From NCBI GenBank assembly GCA_036322835.1, contig AP027304.1, positions 1,674,001-1,738,000 on the forward strand: a stretch of 64,000 nucleotides of DNA. The letters run 5' to 3'. Below are positions 26,144 through 36,441 of this stretch, piece after piece. Source of the DNA: Tenuifilaceae bacterium CYCD. Its GTDB lineage: Bacteria; Bacteroidota; Bacteroidia; Bacteroidales; Tenuifilaceae. The position numbers and the translations under genes are program-made. The notes below the pieces were generated by a model, which worked only from the letters and a program-made list of their open reading frames with translations, was not told where the DNA came from and ran no database searches. Every line of letters starts with the position of its first letter. Position 1 is the stretch's first letter.

Positions 26144-26539
26144 ATGGCAACAATCTTCTCTCGAATTGTAAAAGGTGAAATCCCCTCGTACAAGGTAGCC
26201 GAAGATGAGAGGTTCTATGCCTTTTTGGATATTAATCCATTGGCCGAGGGTCACACGCTTGTTATCCCCAAGCAGGAGGTTGATTATCTATTCGACCTTG
26301 ATCCTGAAATGCTATCAGGGTTAACGCTGTTCTCGCAACGTGTTGCAAAAGCAGTTGAAAAGGCCGTGCCCTGCAAAAGAATTGGCGTTGCTGTTCTTGG
26401 TTTGGAGGTCCCTCACGCCCATATCCATTTAGTCCCGCTGAATAGGGAATCGGATATCGATTTTCATAAACCAAAGCTAAAGTTGACACCGGAACGTTTT
26501 GTCGAGCTTGCTCAGAAAATTTCGAAGGAATTTAAGTAG
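26144..26539 (+). CDS. HIT family nucleotide-binding protein
   Basis: This 131-aa protein belongs to the HINT branch of the histidine-triad superfamily, which hydrolyses nucleoside phosphoramidates and related adenylates. The triad is 'HAHIHLVPL' near residue 87, and the upstream 'FSRIVKGEIPSYKVAED' and 'FLDINPLAEGHTLVIPK' are typical. I chose ATG 26144; a TTG at 26135 would add three residues. It is probably co-transcribed with greA, and a terminator follows. Confidence 0.92.
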   Translation: MATIFSRIVKGEIPSYKVAEDERFYAFLDINPLAEGHTLVIPKQEVDYLFDLDPEMLSGLTLFSQRVAKAVEKAVPCKRIGVAVLGLEVPHAHIHLVPLNRESDIDFHKPKLKLTPERFVELAQKISKEFK

Positions 26540-26556
26540 ACAACATATTGTACCAG

Positions 26557-26588
26557 TGGCTGCCTCTACAAAGGCAGCCATTTTGTTT
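26557..26588 (+). terminator. Rho-independent terminator after the HIT gene
   Basis: A nine-base perfect stem (26557-26565 with 26572-26580), TGGCTGCCT with AGGCAGCCA, is followed by a T-rich stretch. Confidence 0.85.
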
Positions 26589-26646
26589 TATTACATTGTT
26601 GTTTTCATAGAATCTTTTGATACCTTGCTCTTAAAATCTTTAAGGT

Positions 26647-28857
26647 ATGTTCCGATTATTCAAATATGTTTTGCCTTTGCTGTCGCTATTTTTATGCGTA
26701 AGTTTTGAGTATGGTTTTACCCAATCCGTCAATCATTGGGAAACCGCCGTGTTTTCTGAAGATCAGTGGAGGTATAGGGTGAACGAATCGGAGTTGCCAA
26801 GTAATTGGTATGGCGTTGGTTTTGACGATTCGAGTTGGTTGCTCGGAAATGGAGGCTTTGGATACGAGGATAATGATGATAACACTACGGTTCCGGCTTG
26901 TATGTCGGTGAGTATTCGACAAACATTTACGATTACCAATAAAAGTGACATTTCTGCCGCGTTGCTTCATGTTGATTATGATGATGCCTTTGTGGCATGG
27001 ATCAATGGTGTAGAAGTAGCCCGATCGGCAGGCTTAATCGGACAGAGTATTCTGTGGGATTCTCCTTCATCGCAAAGCCATGAGGCCGTTATGTTCAGTG
27101 GAGGAACTCCTCAATCCTTTTACCTGAGCGCCGATCAGCTTAATGCTATTTTGGTGCAAGGACAAAATGTTATTGCGGTTCAGGTTCACAACACATCAAC
27201 CAGTTCGTCCGATCTTAGTTTAAGACCTTACCTATCGTTCGGAATACTGTCCACATCGCAGTATTTTGCTCAACCTCCCTCTTGGTTTGTGGCTCCGAAT
27301 CAGAGTTTGGATAGCAACCTGCCTCTGGTAATCCTCGACACGCATGGGCAAACAATAAGTAGGGATGCCGATATTGTTGCATCAATGAAGGTGGTTGATC
27401 AGGATGGGAAGCGCAACTCAATTACCGATACAGAATTTACCTACAGTGGCTCAGTACATATTGAGTACCATGGGCAATCGTCGTTTTATAACGACTGGCC
27501 TAAAAAAAATTACAATGTGGAGCTAATTGATGCCCAGGAAGAGAACATTGATGCACCTTTGCTTGGCATGCCAGCGGGGAACGATTGGGTGCTTTACGGC
27601 CCCTATAACGATAAATCGTTAATTAGGAATGCTTTTACCTATGCGCTAGGAAGACGCTTAGGCCATTACGCGCCACGTACCGCATTTTGTGAGGTTGTGC
27701 TTAATGGCGAGTATGTTGGTCTTTACATTTTGGTTGAGAAAATCCGTCGCGATAAAAATAGGGTTGATATAGCAAAACTCAAGGAAACCGATATACAGGG
27801 CGATGATTTAACTGGTGGTTATATTGTAAAGATCGATAAGGGCGATTGGGATGAGTTTGGCTGGAGCTCGCCGTATACATCAACCAATGGCTATTCAATC
27901 AATTTTTACTGGCACTACCCAAAGGCCGATAAAATTCAAACGGCTCAGAAACAGTATATTCAAAATTATATCAGCACATTTGAGAATACCTTAATGGGCT
28001 CCAGTTGGAATAGTACTACCAATGGATACTATAGGTATGTTAACATGCCATCGCTGGTCGATTATTTCATTGTTAACGAATTTTCAAAAAATGTTGATGC
28101 GTACAGAATCAGTACATTCCTCCATAAGGATAAGGATAGCAAGGGCGGAAAGTTGACATTTGGACCGATATGGGATTACGATCTATCGTTCGGGAATGCA
28201 AATTACTATGAGGGGGAAAAAACCGATGGTTGGGTATTCATCTCCATTGATCCCGCCGATTCCTATCCTGTCCCGTTTTGGTGGGGAAAGTTTATTCAGG
28301 ACGATACATTTAAGTCGCAATTGAAATGCCGATGGAAGACTTTGAGGAACGGTGTGCTGAATAGCACTAGCATAAACAGTTTGGTAGACAGCTTATCGGA
28401 GCGAATATCGGAAGCTCGTGTTCGTAATTTTGAGAAATACCCTGTGTTTGGGATTTGGGTTTGGCCCAACTACTTTGTTGGGACCTCCTACGAGGAGGAA
28501 ATAGACTATATGAAAAACTTTATTGCCGAAAGGCTGCAGTGGCTCGATGCCAACCTACCCGGAACGTGTAACCCCAACGATATTGATACAACCGATTATA
28601 GTAAATCCAGCGTAAAGGCTTATCCCAATCCATTTACCGATAACCTGACGCTAACCATTAATTTAAGCAGGACAGGTAAGACCCGGATTGATTTTGTTGA
28701 TATTACAGGCTGTACAATTTGGACAATGTTGCAGGAAGTTGATGAGAAATTTGTTCAGCTAAACCTGAATAATATAGATGTAAAGCCTGGGCTATATCTG
28801 GTTAGAGTGCTGGTTGATGATGAGTTTGTGGGTACCGCCCGGGTGGTTAGACGGTAA
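26647..28857 (+). CDS. Secreted CotH-family protein with T9SS sorting domain
   Basis: The 736-aa protein has a signal peptide (residues ~1-26), a jelly-roll-like N-terminal domain (~30-190; 'FDDSSWLLGNGGFGYEDND', 'HVDYDDAFVAWINGVEVARS') and a CotH kinase-like domain (~215-610) with 'GNDWVLYGPYNDKSLIRNAF', 'YILVEKIRRDKNRVDI', 'GGYIVKIDKGD' and 'GPIWDYDLSFGN', whose Asp-x-Asp matches the metal-binding motif. A T9SS sorting domain ends it ('AYPNPFTDNLTLTIN', 'GLYLVRV'). CotH in Bacillus is a protein kinase of spore-coat proteins; secreted bacterial homologues may phosphorylate surface proteins, but that is inference. It stands alone. Confidence 0.82.
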   Translation: MFRLFKYVLPLLSLFLCVSFEYGFTQSVNHWETAVFSEDQWRYRVNESELPSNWYGVGFDDSSWLLGNGGFGYEDNDDNTTVPACMSVSIRQTFTITNKSDISAALLHVDYDDAFVAWINGVEVARSAGLIGQSILWDSPSSQSHEAVMFSGGTPQSFYLSADQLNAILVQGQNVIAVQVHNTSTSSSDLSLRPYLSFGILSTSQYFAQPPSWFVAPNQSLDSNLPLVILDTHGQTISRDADIVASMKVVDQDGKRNSITDTEFTYSGSVHIEYHGQSSFYNDWPKKNYNVELIDAQEENIDAPLLGMPAGNDWVLYGPYNDKSLIRNAFTYALGRRLGHYAPRTAFCEVVLNGEYVGLYILVEKIRRDKNRVDIAKLKETDIQGDDLTGGYIVKIDKGDWDEFGWSSPYTSTNGYSINFYWHYPKADKIQTAQKQYIQNYISTFENTLMGSSWNSTTNGYYRYVNMPSLVDYFIVNEFSKNVDAYRISTFLHKDKDSKGGKLTFGPIWDYDLSFGNANYYEGEKTDGWVFISIDPADSYPVPFWWGKFIQDDTFKSQLKCRWKTLRNGVLNSTSINSLVDSLSERISEARVRNFEKYPVFGIWVWPNYFVGTSYEEEIDYMKNFIAERLQWLDANLPGTCNPNDIDTTDYSKSSVKAYPNPFTDNLTLTINLSRTGKTRIDFVDITGCTIWTMLQEVDEKFVQLNLNNIDVKPGLYLVRVLVDDEFVGTARVVRR

Positions 28858-28881
28858 CGTTTTTTTGTGCTGAGTAGAAAC

Positions 28882-28917
28882 AAAAAATCCTTGAGCCATT
28901 ATGCTCAAGGATTTTTA
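28882..28917 (+). terminator. Rho-independent terminator of the CotH-family gene
   Basis: A 13-base stem (28884-28896 with 28903-28915) has a six-base loop and T- and A-rich flanks on both sides. It can work in both directions, so it could also stop minus-strand transcripts leaving the CRISPR array. Confidence 0.88.
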
Positions 28918-28951
28918 TTTGGTCACATTTTTATATTCTAAAATAGATGCT

Positions 28952-28999
28952 AAAAAATTATTGGTCAGCACCTTGATCTGAGGTATGCTGTGACCAATA
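28952..28999 (-). terminator. Array-end terminator hairpin using the last CRISPR repeat
   Basis: On the minus strand the 3' part of the last repeat (28999-28991, TATTGGTCA) pairs with 28967-28959 (TGACCAATA), an inverted copy just outside the array; GCA/TGC extends the stem. It is followed by ATTTTTTA, a U-run in RNA. This is the layout of an intrinsic terminator at the end of the pre-crRNA. Confidence 0.6.
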
Positions 29000-31900
29000 T
29001 TTCAAAGATACAATCTGAAAGCAATTCACAACAAGGTTGGGATATTCGTCTTCATACCAGACGCTGTGACCAATATTTCAAAGATACAATCTGAAAGCAA
29101 TTCACAACCCCTTGCCTAAAACAGGTATTAGTGTAGACGCTGTGACCAATATTTCAAAGATACAATCTGAAAGCAATTCACAACTCCATTATTTAACGAT
29201 ACATCGTAAAAATTGCTGTGACCAATATTTCAAAGATACAATCTGAAAGCAATTCACAACTTAAGGGCTGGACGGTGCTGCAGAATTTGGGCTGTGACCA
29301 ATATTTCAAAGATACAATCTGAAAGCAATTCACAACTATAGCCATTATATTCAAATGGTAATTTAAGCTGTGACCAATATTTCAAAGATACAATCTGAAA
29401 GCAATTCACAACACTATAGCTGTTGATCTCGGATCGTTTGCCGCTGTGACCAATATTTCAAAGATACAATCTGAAAGCAATTCACAACACCTGTTAAATA
29501 TCTATTAAAAGACACTCAGCTGTGACCAATATTTCAAAGATACAATCTGAAAGCAATTCACAACTATTCGAAAGAGGTCGAGGTTTCAGTCAAAGCTGTG
29601 ACCAATATTTCAAAGATACAATCTGAAAGCAATTCACAACTCACACCCCGATGTTGTTGAGTAATTGGCAGCTGTGACCAATATTTCAAAGATACAATCT
29701 GAAAGCAATTCACAACAGGGAGCCACCAACACCACCTATTAGACCCGCTGTGACCAATATTTCAAAGATACAATCTGAAAGCAATTCACAACAATGACAA
29801 AAGCAAACGGAGCTGTTTATTTGCTGTGACCAATATTTCAAAGATACAATCTGAAAGCAATTCACAACAGAGGAGGAGAAAGTCCATACGTAGTATAGCT
29901 GTGACCAATATTTCAAAGATACAATCTGAAAGCAATTCACAACAGTGTAAATCAATTCAATTCAGGGACTGAAGCTGTGACCAATATTTCAAAGATACAA
30001 TCTGAAAGCAATTCACAACCCAGGAGGTTCATCCCCTGTTGACACTGGAGCTGTGACCAATATTTCAAAGATACAATCTGAAAGCAATTCACAACACAAG
30101 GGTAGAACCCACCGAGGGAATGGCAGCTGTGACCAATATTTCAAAGATACAATCTGAAAGCAATTCACAACAGTAACTACAGCAGTAATAAATAATGAAT
30201 GGCTGTGACCAATATTTCAAAGATACAATCTGAAAGCAATTCACAACCAAGAAGGATAATTCAAATTTTGCAAAACGGCTGTGACCAATATTTCAAAGAT
30301 ACAATCTGAAAGCAATTCACAACCAAAAGCGCGTATCTTTCAAATAGAACATTGCTGTGACCAATATTTCAAAGATACAATCTGAAAGCAATTCACAACC
30401 AGTGCAAAAGTATATATTATTTTCTAATTGCTGTGACCAATATTTCAAAGATACAATCTGAAAGCAATTCACAACACGCCCTCATCACAGCACCTCCACC
30501 CAGCCGCTGTGACCAATATTTCAAAGATACAATCTGAAAGCAATTCACAACTGCTTAGAATGCAGCCTATGTTGGCTCCTAGCTGTGACCAATATTTCAA
30601 AGATACAATCTGAAAGCAATTCACAACTTTAGTTGACCCACAAAATTACACAATATCGCTGTGACCAATATTTCAAAGATACAATCTGAAAGCAATTCAC
30701 AACAGAAAGCGCGAGTTGGTTTTAGTTCGTCAAGCTGTGACCAATATTTCAAAGATACAATCTGAAAGCAATTCACAACCAAGCGGTACTTAATGAATAT
30801 TGGAATATTGCTGTGACCAATATTTCAAAGATACAATCTGAAAGCAATTCACAACAATATAAAGATTATTACCTGTGGATGCACTGCTGTGACCAATATT
30901 TCAAAGATACAATCTGAAAGCAATTCACAACAACCGTTGACCGAAATACTTACAAGATTTAGCTGTGACCAATATTTCAAAGATACAATCTGAAAGCAAT
31001 TCACAACACGATTCCGTTCATGGCGAAATGAAGGATAGCTGTGACCAATATTTCAAAGATACAATCTGAAAGCAATTCACAACTTACACTTATGAAAATA
31101 GAATTAAAAAGGCGCTGTGACCAATATTTCAAAGATACAATCTGAAAGCAATTCACAACAGCCTATGTTGGCGCCTATAATGCATCGTGGCTGTGACCAA
31201 TATTTCAAAGATACAATCTGAAAGCAATTCACAACATCAAACAGCACAAGGCACAATGGCGGGTCGCTGTGACCAATATTTCAAAGATACAATCTGAAAG
31301 CAATTCACAACACGGGACAGCGTTATTCTAATGCCAATGCTGCTGTGACCAATATTTCAAAGATACAATCTGAAAGCAATTCACAACTCCTGTCGTCTCT
31401 AAGACGCTAAAGACTGAGCTGTGACCAATATTTCAAAGATACAATCTGAAAGCAATTCACAACAAGACTGAGTCGGATCTATTTTAATATGTTGCTGTGA
31501 CCAATATTTCAAAGATACAATCTGAAAGCAATTCACAACACTATGCGGGAGGATGTGTTCCACATTACCGCTGTGACCAATATTTCAAAGATACAATCTG
31601 AAAGCAATTCACAACACGCTACCATTCTGGTATACGCGGAATGGTGCTGTGACCAATATTTCAAAGATACAATCTGAAAGCAATTCACAACGAACAAGAA
31701 CCGAACGATGACGAAACACTTGCTGTGACCAATATTTCAAAGATACAATCTGAAAGCAATTCACAACTACCTCAGAATAACAGCCTACGGGGAGCTTGCT
31801 GTGACCAATATTTCAAAGATACAATCTGAAAGCAATTCACAACGGTATATAAAGGGGCTACCCAACACCATTAGCTGTGACCAATATTTCAAAGATACAA

Positions 31901-34336
31901 TCTGAAAGCAATTCACAACTGCTTTAATAGTTCCCTTTGCTCCTTTGGGGCTGTGACCAATATTTCAAAGATACAATCTGAAAGCAATTCACAACTGGTG
32001 ATTATGCGTTACTAACCACTACATCGCTGTGACCAATATTTCAAAGATACAATCTGAAAGCAATTCACAACCTATAGTGTTATATTAACTAGTAAGGGTG
32101 TGCTGTGACCAATATTTCAAAGATACAATCTGAAAGCAATTCACAACTAGCTTGTTTACGACCCCGTAAGGAGTCGCGCTGTGACCAATATTTCAAAGAT
32201 ACAATCTGAAAGCAATTCACAACGTTAAATGCGCTCAAAACATAGTCTGAAGCGCTGTGACCAATATTTCAAAGATACAATCTGAAAGCAATTCACAACT
32301 GTAAAATCTCATTAAGTTCAAGTATTTTTGCTGTGACCAATATTTCAAAGATACAATCTGAAAGCAATTCACAACATCCAGACACCTACTACCTACGGCC
32401 AGAGGGCTGTGACCAATATTTCAAAGATACAATCTGAAAGCAATTCACAACCACCATCCCCGTAACTATAACCACGGAGAAGCTGTGACCAATATTTCAA
32501 AGATACAATCTGAAAGCAATTCACAACACAATAAAAACCAACATTTTGTTTTGATTTGCTGTGACCAATATTTCAAAGATACAATCTGAAAGCAATTCAC
32601 AACATAGTACCATAGGGATACAAGTCGACAGTTGCTGTGACCAATATTTCAAAGATACAATCTGAAAGCAATTCACAACAAAGGCGGCAGCGGCAACTTC
32701 AATGGCCGAGCTGTGACCAATATTTCAAAGATACAATCTGAAAGCAATTCACAACGGTGCCGCGTAAATACTCATTCGAGTCATTGCTGTGACCAATATT
32801 TCAAAGATACAATCTGAAAGCAATTCACAACAACTCGATTTATCTTTAACAAAATTGAAATGCTGTGACCAATATTTCAAAGATACAATCTGAAAGCAAT
32901 TCACAACAAAAAAGGCTCGATGAAATAAACATGACACGCTGTGACCAATATTTCAAAGATACAATCTGAAAGCAATTCACAACAGTAAGAATTGATGGAA
33001 AAAGATTTTCGTTGCTGTGACCAATATTTCAAAGATACAATCTGAAAGCAATTCACAACTGGAGGATGTAAAAACCATTCTGAACGATGGCTGTGACCAA
33101 TATTTCAAAGATACAATCTGAAAGCAATTCACAACCTATTTGACGACTATATAAAAAGGCTAGGCGCTGTGACCAATATTTCAAAGATACAATCTGAAAG
33201 CAATTCACAACTGATAGTTATCTTGATTTATTAGACAGGCCGCTGTGACCAATATTTCAAAGATACAATCTGAAAGCAATTCACAACTAAAGGCGTTAGA
33301 ACTATTATTTATGCTGAGCTGTGACCAATATTTCAAAGATACAATCTGAAAGCAATTCACAACATAGATCTTCTAATTAATACGCTATCAGAGGCTGTGA
33401 CCAATATTTCAAAGATACAATCTGAAAGCAATTCACAACTATAAGGCAATGATACCAAAAATCATACGAGCTGTGACCAATATTTCAAAGATACAATCTG
33501 AAAGCAATTCACAACAGTGGACAACCTAACCTCAAAGACCCCCAAGCTGTGACCAATATTTCAAAGATACAATCTGAAAGCAATTCACAACAGATGGGGC
33601 AAAAGCGTATAAAGAACTAGCGCTGTGACCAATATTTCAAAGATACAATCTGAAAGCAATTCACAACTTATAGTGTTATACTGACTAGTAAGGGAGTGCT
33701 GTGACCAATATTTCAAAGATACAATCTGAAAGCAATTCACAACCTTGCTAGTGTTGAGGCGCAAAAGAACCAAGCTGTGACCAATATTTCAAAGATACAA
33801 TCTGAAAGCAATTCACAACGAGAAGGCTTTCAAGCAGAGAAAGAAGATGCTGTGACCAATATTTCAAAGATACAATCTGAAAGCAATTCACAACTACATA
33901 CCAATCGTAATAAAACGTTCCCTGGCTGTGACCAATATTTCAAAGATACAATCTGAAAGCAATTCACAACCGATTTACTTACAATAAATAATAGTACTGC
34001 GCTGTGACCAATATTTCAAAGATACAATCTGAAAGCAATTCACAACGAGAAACAAAGAGATTGTCTCTGATACATGGCTGTGACCAATATTTCAAAGATA
34101 CAATCTGAAAGCAATTCACAACTTCGGCAAGCGAATTACTTGGGATATGGTGCTGTGACCAATATTTCAAAGATACAATCTGAAAGCAATTCACAACTCG
34201 TGGATCCAGAGTGATGAAAAGAAAAAAGCTGTGACCAATATTTCAAAGATACAATCTGAAAGCAATTCACAACTAATTAACTCGTTGAAAAATGAAGCGA
34301 GTAGCTGTGACCAATATTTCAAAGATACAATCTGAA
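28987..34336 (-). CRISPR. Type II-C CRISPR array, 71 repeats and 70 spacers
   Basis: Repeats are 46 bp and read on the minus strand as GTTGTGAATTGC... to ...TTGGTCACAGC; on the plus strand they start at 28987, 29063, 29139 and so on. Period is 76, except after 29823, 33774 and 34077 where a spacer is 29 bp, giving 70 spacers. The first 70 repeats look identical. The 71st, at 34304-34336, keeps only 33 bases. The crRNA strand is assigned from the anti-repeat of the tracrRNA at 42945 and from the orientation typical of II-C repeats (a GTTGTG start). Each repeat contains TATCTTTG (repeat positions 23-30 in crRNA sense) with TTG 18 bp upstream. Spacers 41 and 62 are near copies. The array lies downstream of cas2 on the same strand. 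Confidence 0.98.
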
Positions 34337-34370
34337 CCGAGCGTTCTTTGCGAGCTCGGCGGAGTAGGGG

Positions 34371-34534
34371 GCGCGTACTTTGCACCCCCTGCGGAGCCAA
34401 AGCAATTCACCATACAGGCCGCATACTCTGCCAGGTCTTGCGACGCTGGCAGGTATGCTCCGATCTCCGTAACGGTCAAGTGCCATCTGGAGGATTACGT
34501 GCTAGCCCTGTCAGGGTTCTAAACCCTGACAGGG
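34371..34534. repeat. ~165-bp element, copy 1, next to the truncated repeat
   Basis: The first of three copies of a degenerate element between the array and cas2. It contains AAAGCAATTCAC, identical to 12 bases of the CRISPR repeat, and ends in a CCCTGTCAGGG-type dyad (34506-34534). A GC-rich hairpin (CCGAGC/GCTCGG, 34337-34359) separates it from the array. Confidence 0.8.
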
Positions 34535-34642
34535 TGATGATGGCAAAAGCGTTAAGCAACCCTCTACGGCTTAATTATGTTTTTCTCCGTTTCCGTAATG
34601 GCAAAGTAGCGCAGGGAGCGTAGAAAAGGTTGAAGTTGGTCT

Positions 34643-34808
34643 GCGCGTACTTTGCACCCCCCAACGGAGCCAAAGCAATTCACCGTGCAGGCTGCACACT
34701 CTGCCCGGTCTTGCGACGCTGGCAAGTATTTTCCTGTTTCCGTAATGGTCAAGTGCCATCTGGTGTATTACGTGCTAGCCCTGTCAGGGTTCAAAACCCT
34801 GACAGGGC
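34643..34808. repeat. ~165-bp element, copy 2
   Basis: The second copy shares 'GCGCGTACTTTGCACCCC', the AAAGCAATTCAC core and 'GGTCTTGCGACGCTGGCA' with copy 1, and ends in the same dyad type (34779-34807). Confidence 0.8.
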
Positions 34809-34903
34809 TGTTAGTCCAATGGTCCTAAATATTTCCAATTGTATGGTCGTTTTTTTATTTTTTTATGGTAAAATGCTCCCCAGCCGAGGCGTAAAGGTGC
34901 AAT

Positions 34904-35063
34904 CGGAGCTGCACCCCCTGCGGAGCCAAAGCAATTCACCGTACTGGCCGCATACTCTGCCCGGTCTTGCGACGCTGGCAGGTGCTTTCTATCTCCGTAA
35001 CGGTCAAGTGCCATCTGGTGGATTACGTGTTAACCCTGTCAGGGTTCCAAACACTGACAGGGT
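34904..35063. repeat. ~165-bp element, copy 3, adjacent to cas2
   Basis: The third copy has the same core and the same terminal dyad (35034-35062), ending 14 bases from the cas2 stop. Copies 1 to 3 occupy most of the 740 bases between array and cas2. The unique stretches between copies (34535-34642 and 34809-34903) hold nothing I recognise. Confidence 0.8.
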
Positions 35064-35076
35064 AGTGAATAGACGA

Positions 35077-35424
<348 letters not shown>

Positions 35425-35434
35425 TTATGGATTC

Positions 35435-35467
35435 AACCCTGACAGGGTACAAAACCCTGTCAGGGTT
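35435..35467. repeat. REP-like palindrome between cas2 and cas1
   Basis: AACCCTGACAGGGT and its inverse, four bases apart, fill the cas1-cas2 gap. The sequence matches the dyads at the ends of the ~165-bp elements. Confidence 0.85.
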
Positions 35468-35478
35468 AGTATAAAATA

Positions 35479-36384
35479 CTACGCAAATGTTGGATACAGA
35501 ATCTTCCGACTAGTACCCTCAAAGCAGTCGTATAGCGATGCGGTGGTGCGCTGTGCCGCAACCATCAACGGGCTGCTTTTATCGTCAATCACCACATCCA
35601 GTGCAGGGATAACCAGAAGTTTGGCCTTTATCTCCTTGGTTAGCTCAGAGCAATCAATTCCGGATCTCACTATCTCCAGCACAACTTGGTCAACAAACGG
35701 ACGGTACGGCTCCATGGTATCGTCGGCTAGGCAGAATGCGTTGTAGCGGTTGTGGTGGTGTATTCCCAGCGTTGGGAGTAGCCCACTGGCCACTAAGTTT
35801 CGGGCAATTACCGAGCGCAGGATTGCGTACCCGTAGTTGAGCAGGTTGTTGGGCTCTTCGTCGTAGCGTCCGCGGGTAAAAACATCGTCGGTGTGGCCAT
35901 TGAATAGATTCTTCCAGTAAAAGGCGGCGGCGCGCCCCTCGTAGTTGTCCGGATCGCCACTCTTAACGCTCCGCGCCCAGTATTGCATGGGCTCAACATC
36001 AATCCCCGTTGATTTGAGCAGTGTGGCCTGATTCTGAATTTTGGCCTGCACCGTTTGCTGCCATAGCTGCTTTTTTAGTGGTACGCTGGCCGATAGCTGT
36101 GCGGCAAATCGCTCGCTCTGGAGCGTGTTGGTTTCAAGCGGGTATAGCAGCCCCGAGGGCATGTGCCGCTCGTCGGTGGTAATTATCGCGGCGTTGTTGG
36201 CCAACAGTTTATTCAGCAGTACGTGGGTGATGGTTATTTGTGGCGAGTCGAGGATTACAACCCCAACATCCTCGATGGGAACCGATTTGTTTTCGGTTTC
36301 ACCGTCGGGGTATTCAATCACCATTTGCTGATCCCTAGCCTTGAGGTAGGTGGGGTTGCCAAAGTAAAGGGTACGTTTTATCAT
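35479..36384 (-). CDS. cas1: Type II CRISPR-associated integrase Cas1
   Basis: Cas1 is the catalytic subunit that inserts new spacers into the array. The 301-aa protein has 'IEDVGVVILDSPQITITHVL' in the N-terminal beta domain and the three metal-ligand regions of the family: Glu149 in 'DNYEGRAAAFYW', the His cluster 209-211 in 'LGIHHHNRYNAF', and the acidic segment 'ADDTMEPYRPFVDQ' (residues 220-233). This form is typical of type II systems. A REP-like dyad (36405-36431) and a transposase gene lie just upstream, so cas1 is cut off from cas9 by about 2 kb. Confidence 0.96.
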   Translation of the reverse strand: MIKRTLYFGNPTYLKARDQQMVIEYPDGETENKSVPIEDVGVVILDSPQITITHVLLNKLLANNAAIITTDERHMPSGLLYPLETNTLQSERFAAQLSASVPLKKQLWQQTVQAKIQNQATLLKSTGIDVEPMQYWARSVKSGDPDNYEGRAAAFYWKNLFNGHTDDVFTRGRYDEEPNNLLNYGYAILRSVIARNLVASGLLPTLGIHHHNRYNAFCLADDTMEPYRPFVDQVVLEIVRSGIDCSELTKEIKAKLLVIPALDVVIDDKSSPLMVAAQRTTASLYDCFEGTSRKILYPTFA

Positions 36385-36404
36385 ATTTTGTTTATTTAGA
36401 AAAT

Positions 36405-36431
36405 GCTGTCAGGGTTTTGAACCCTGACAGC
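36405..36431. repeat. REP-like palindrome upstream of cas1
   Basis: GCTGTCAGGGTT and its inverse AACCCTGACAGC are three bases apart, in the 57-base gap between cas1 and the transposase gene. Confidence 0.85.
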
Positions 36432-36441
36432 GTTAGGGAAA

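Noticed and set aside
29710-34400. Small minus-strand open frames inside the array that repeat a 'VVNCFQIVSLKYWSQ'-like peptide
   Set aside because: They are translations of the CRISPR repeat with spacers between; no ribosome site or family supports them.
34371-35063. The three ~165-bp elements as full tracrRNA copies
   Set aside because: Only 12 bases pair with the repeat, against 17 in two blocks for 42945-43055, and there is no TAnnTTTG or terminator in the right place.
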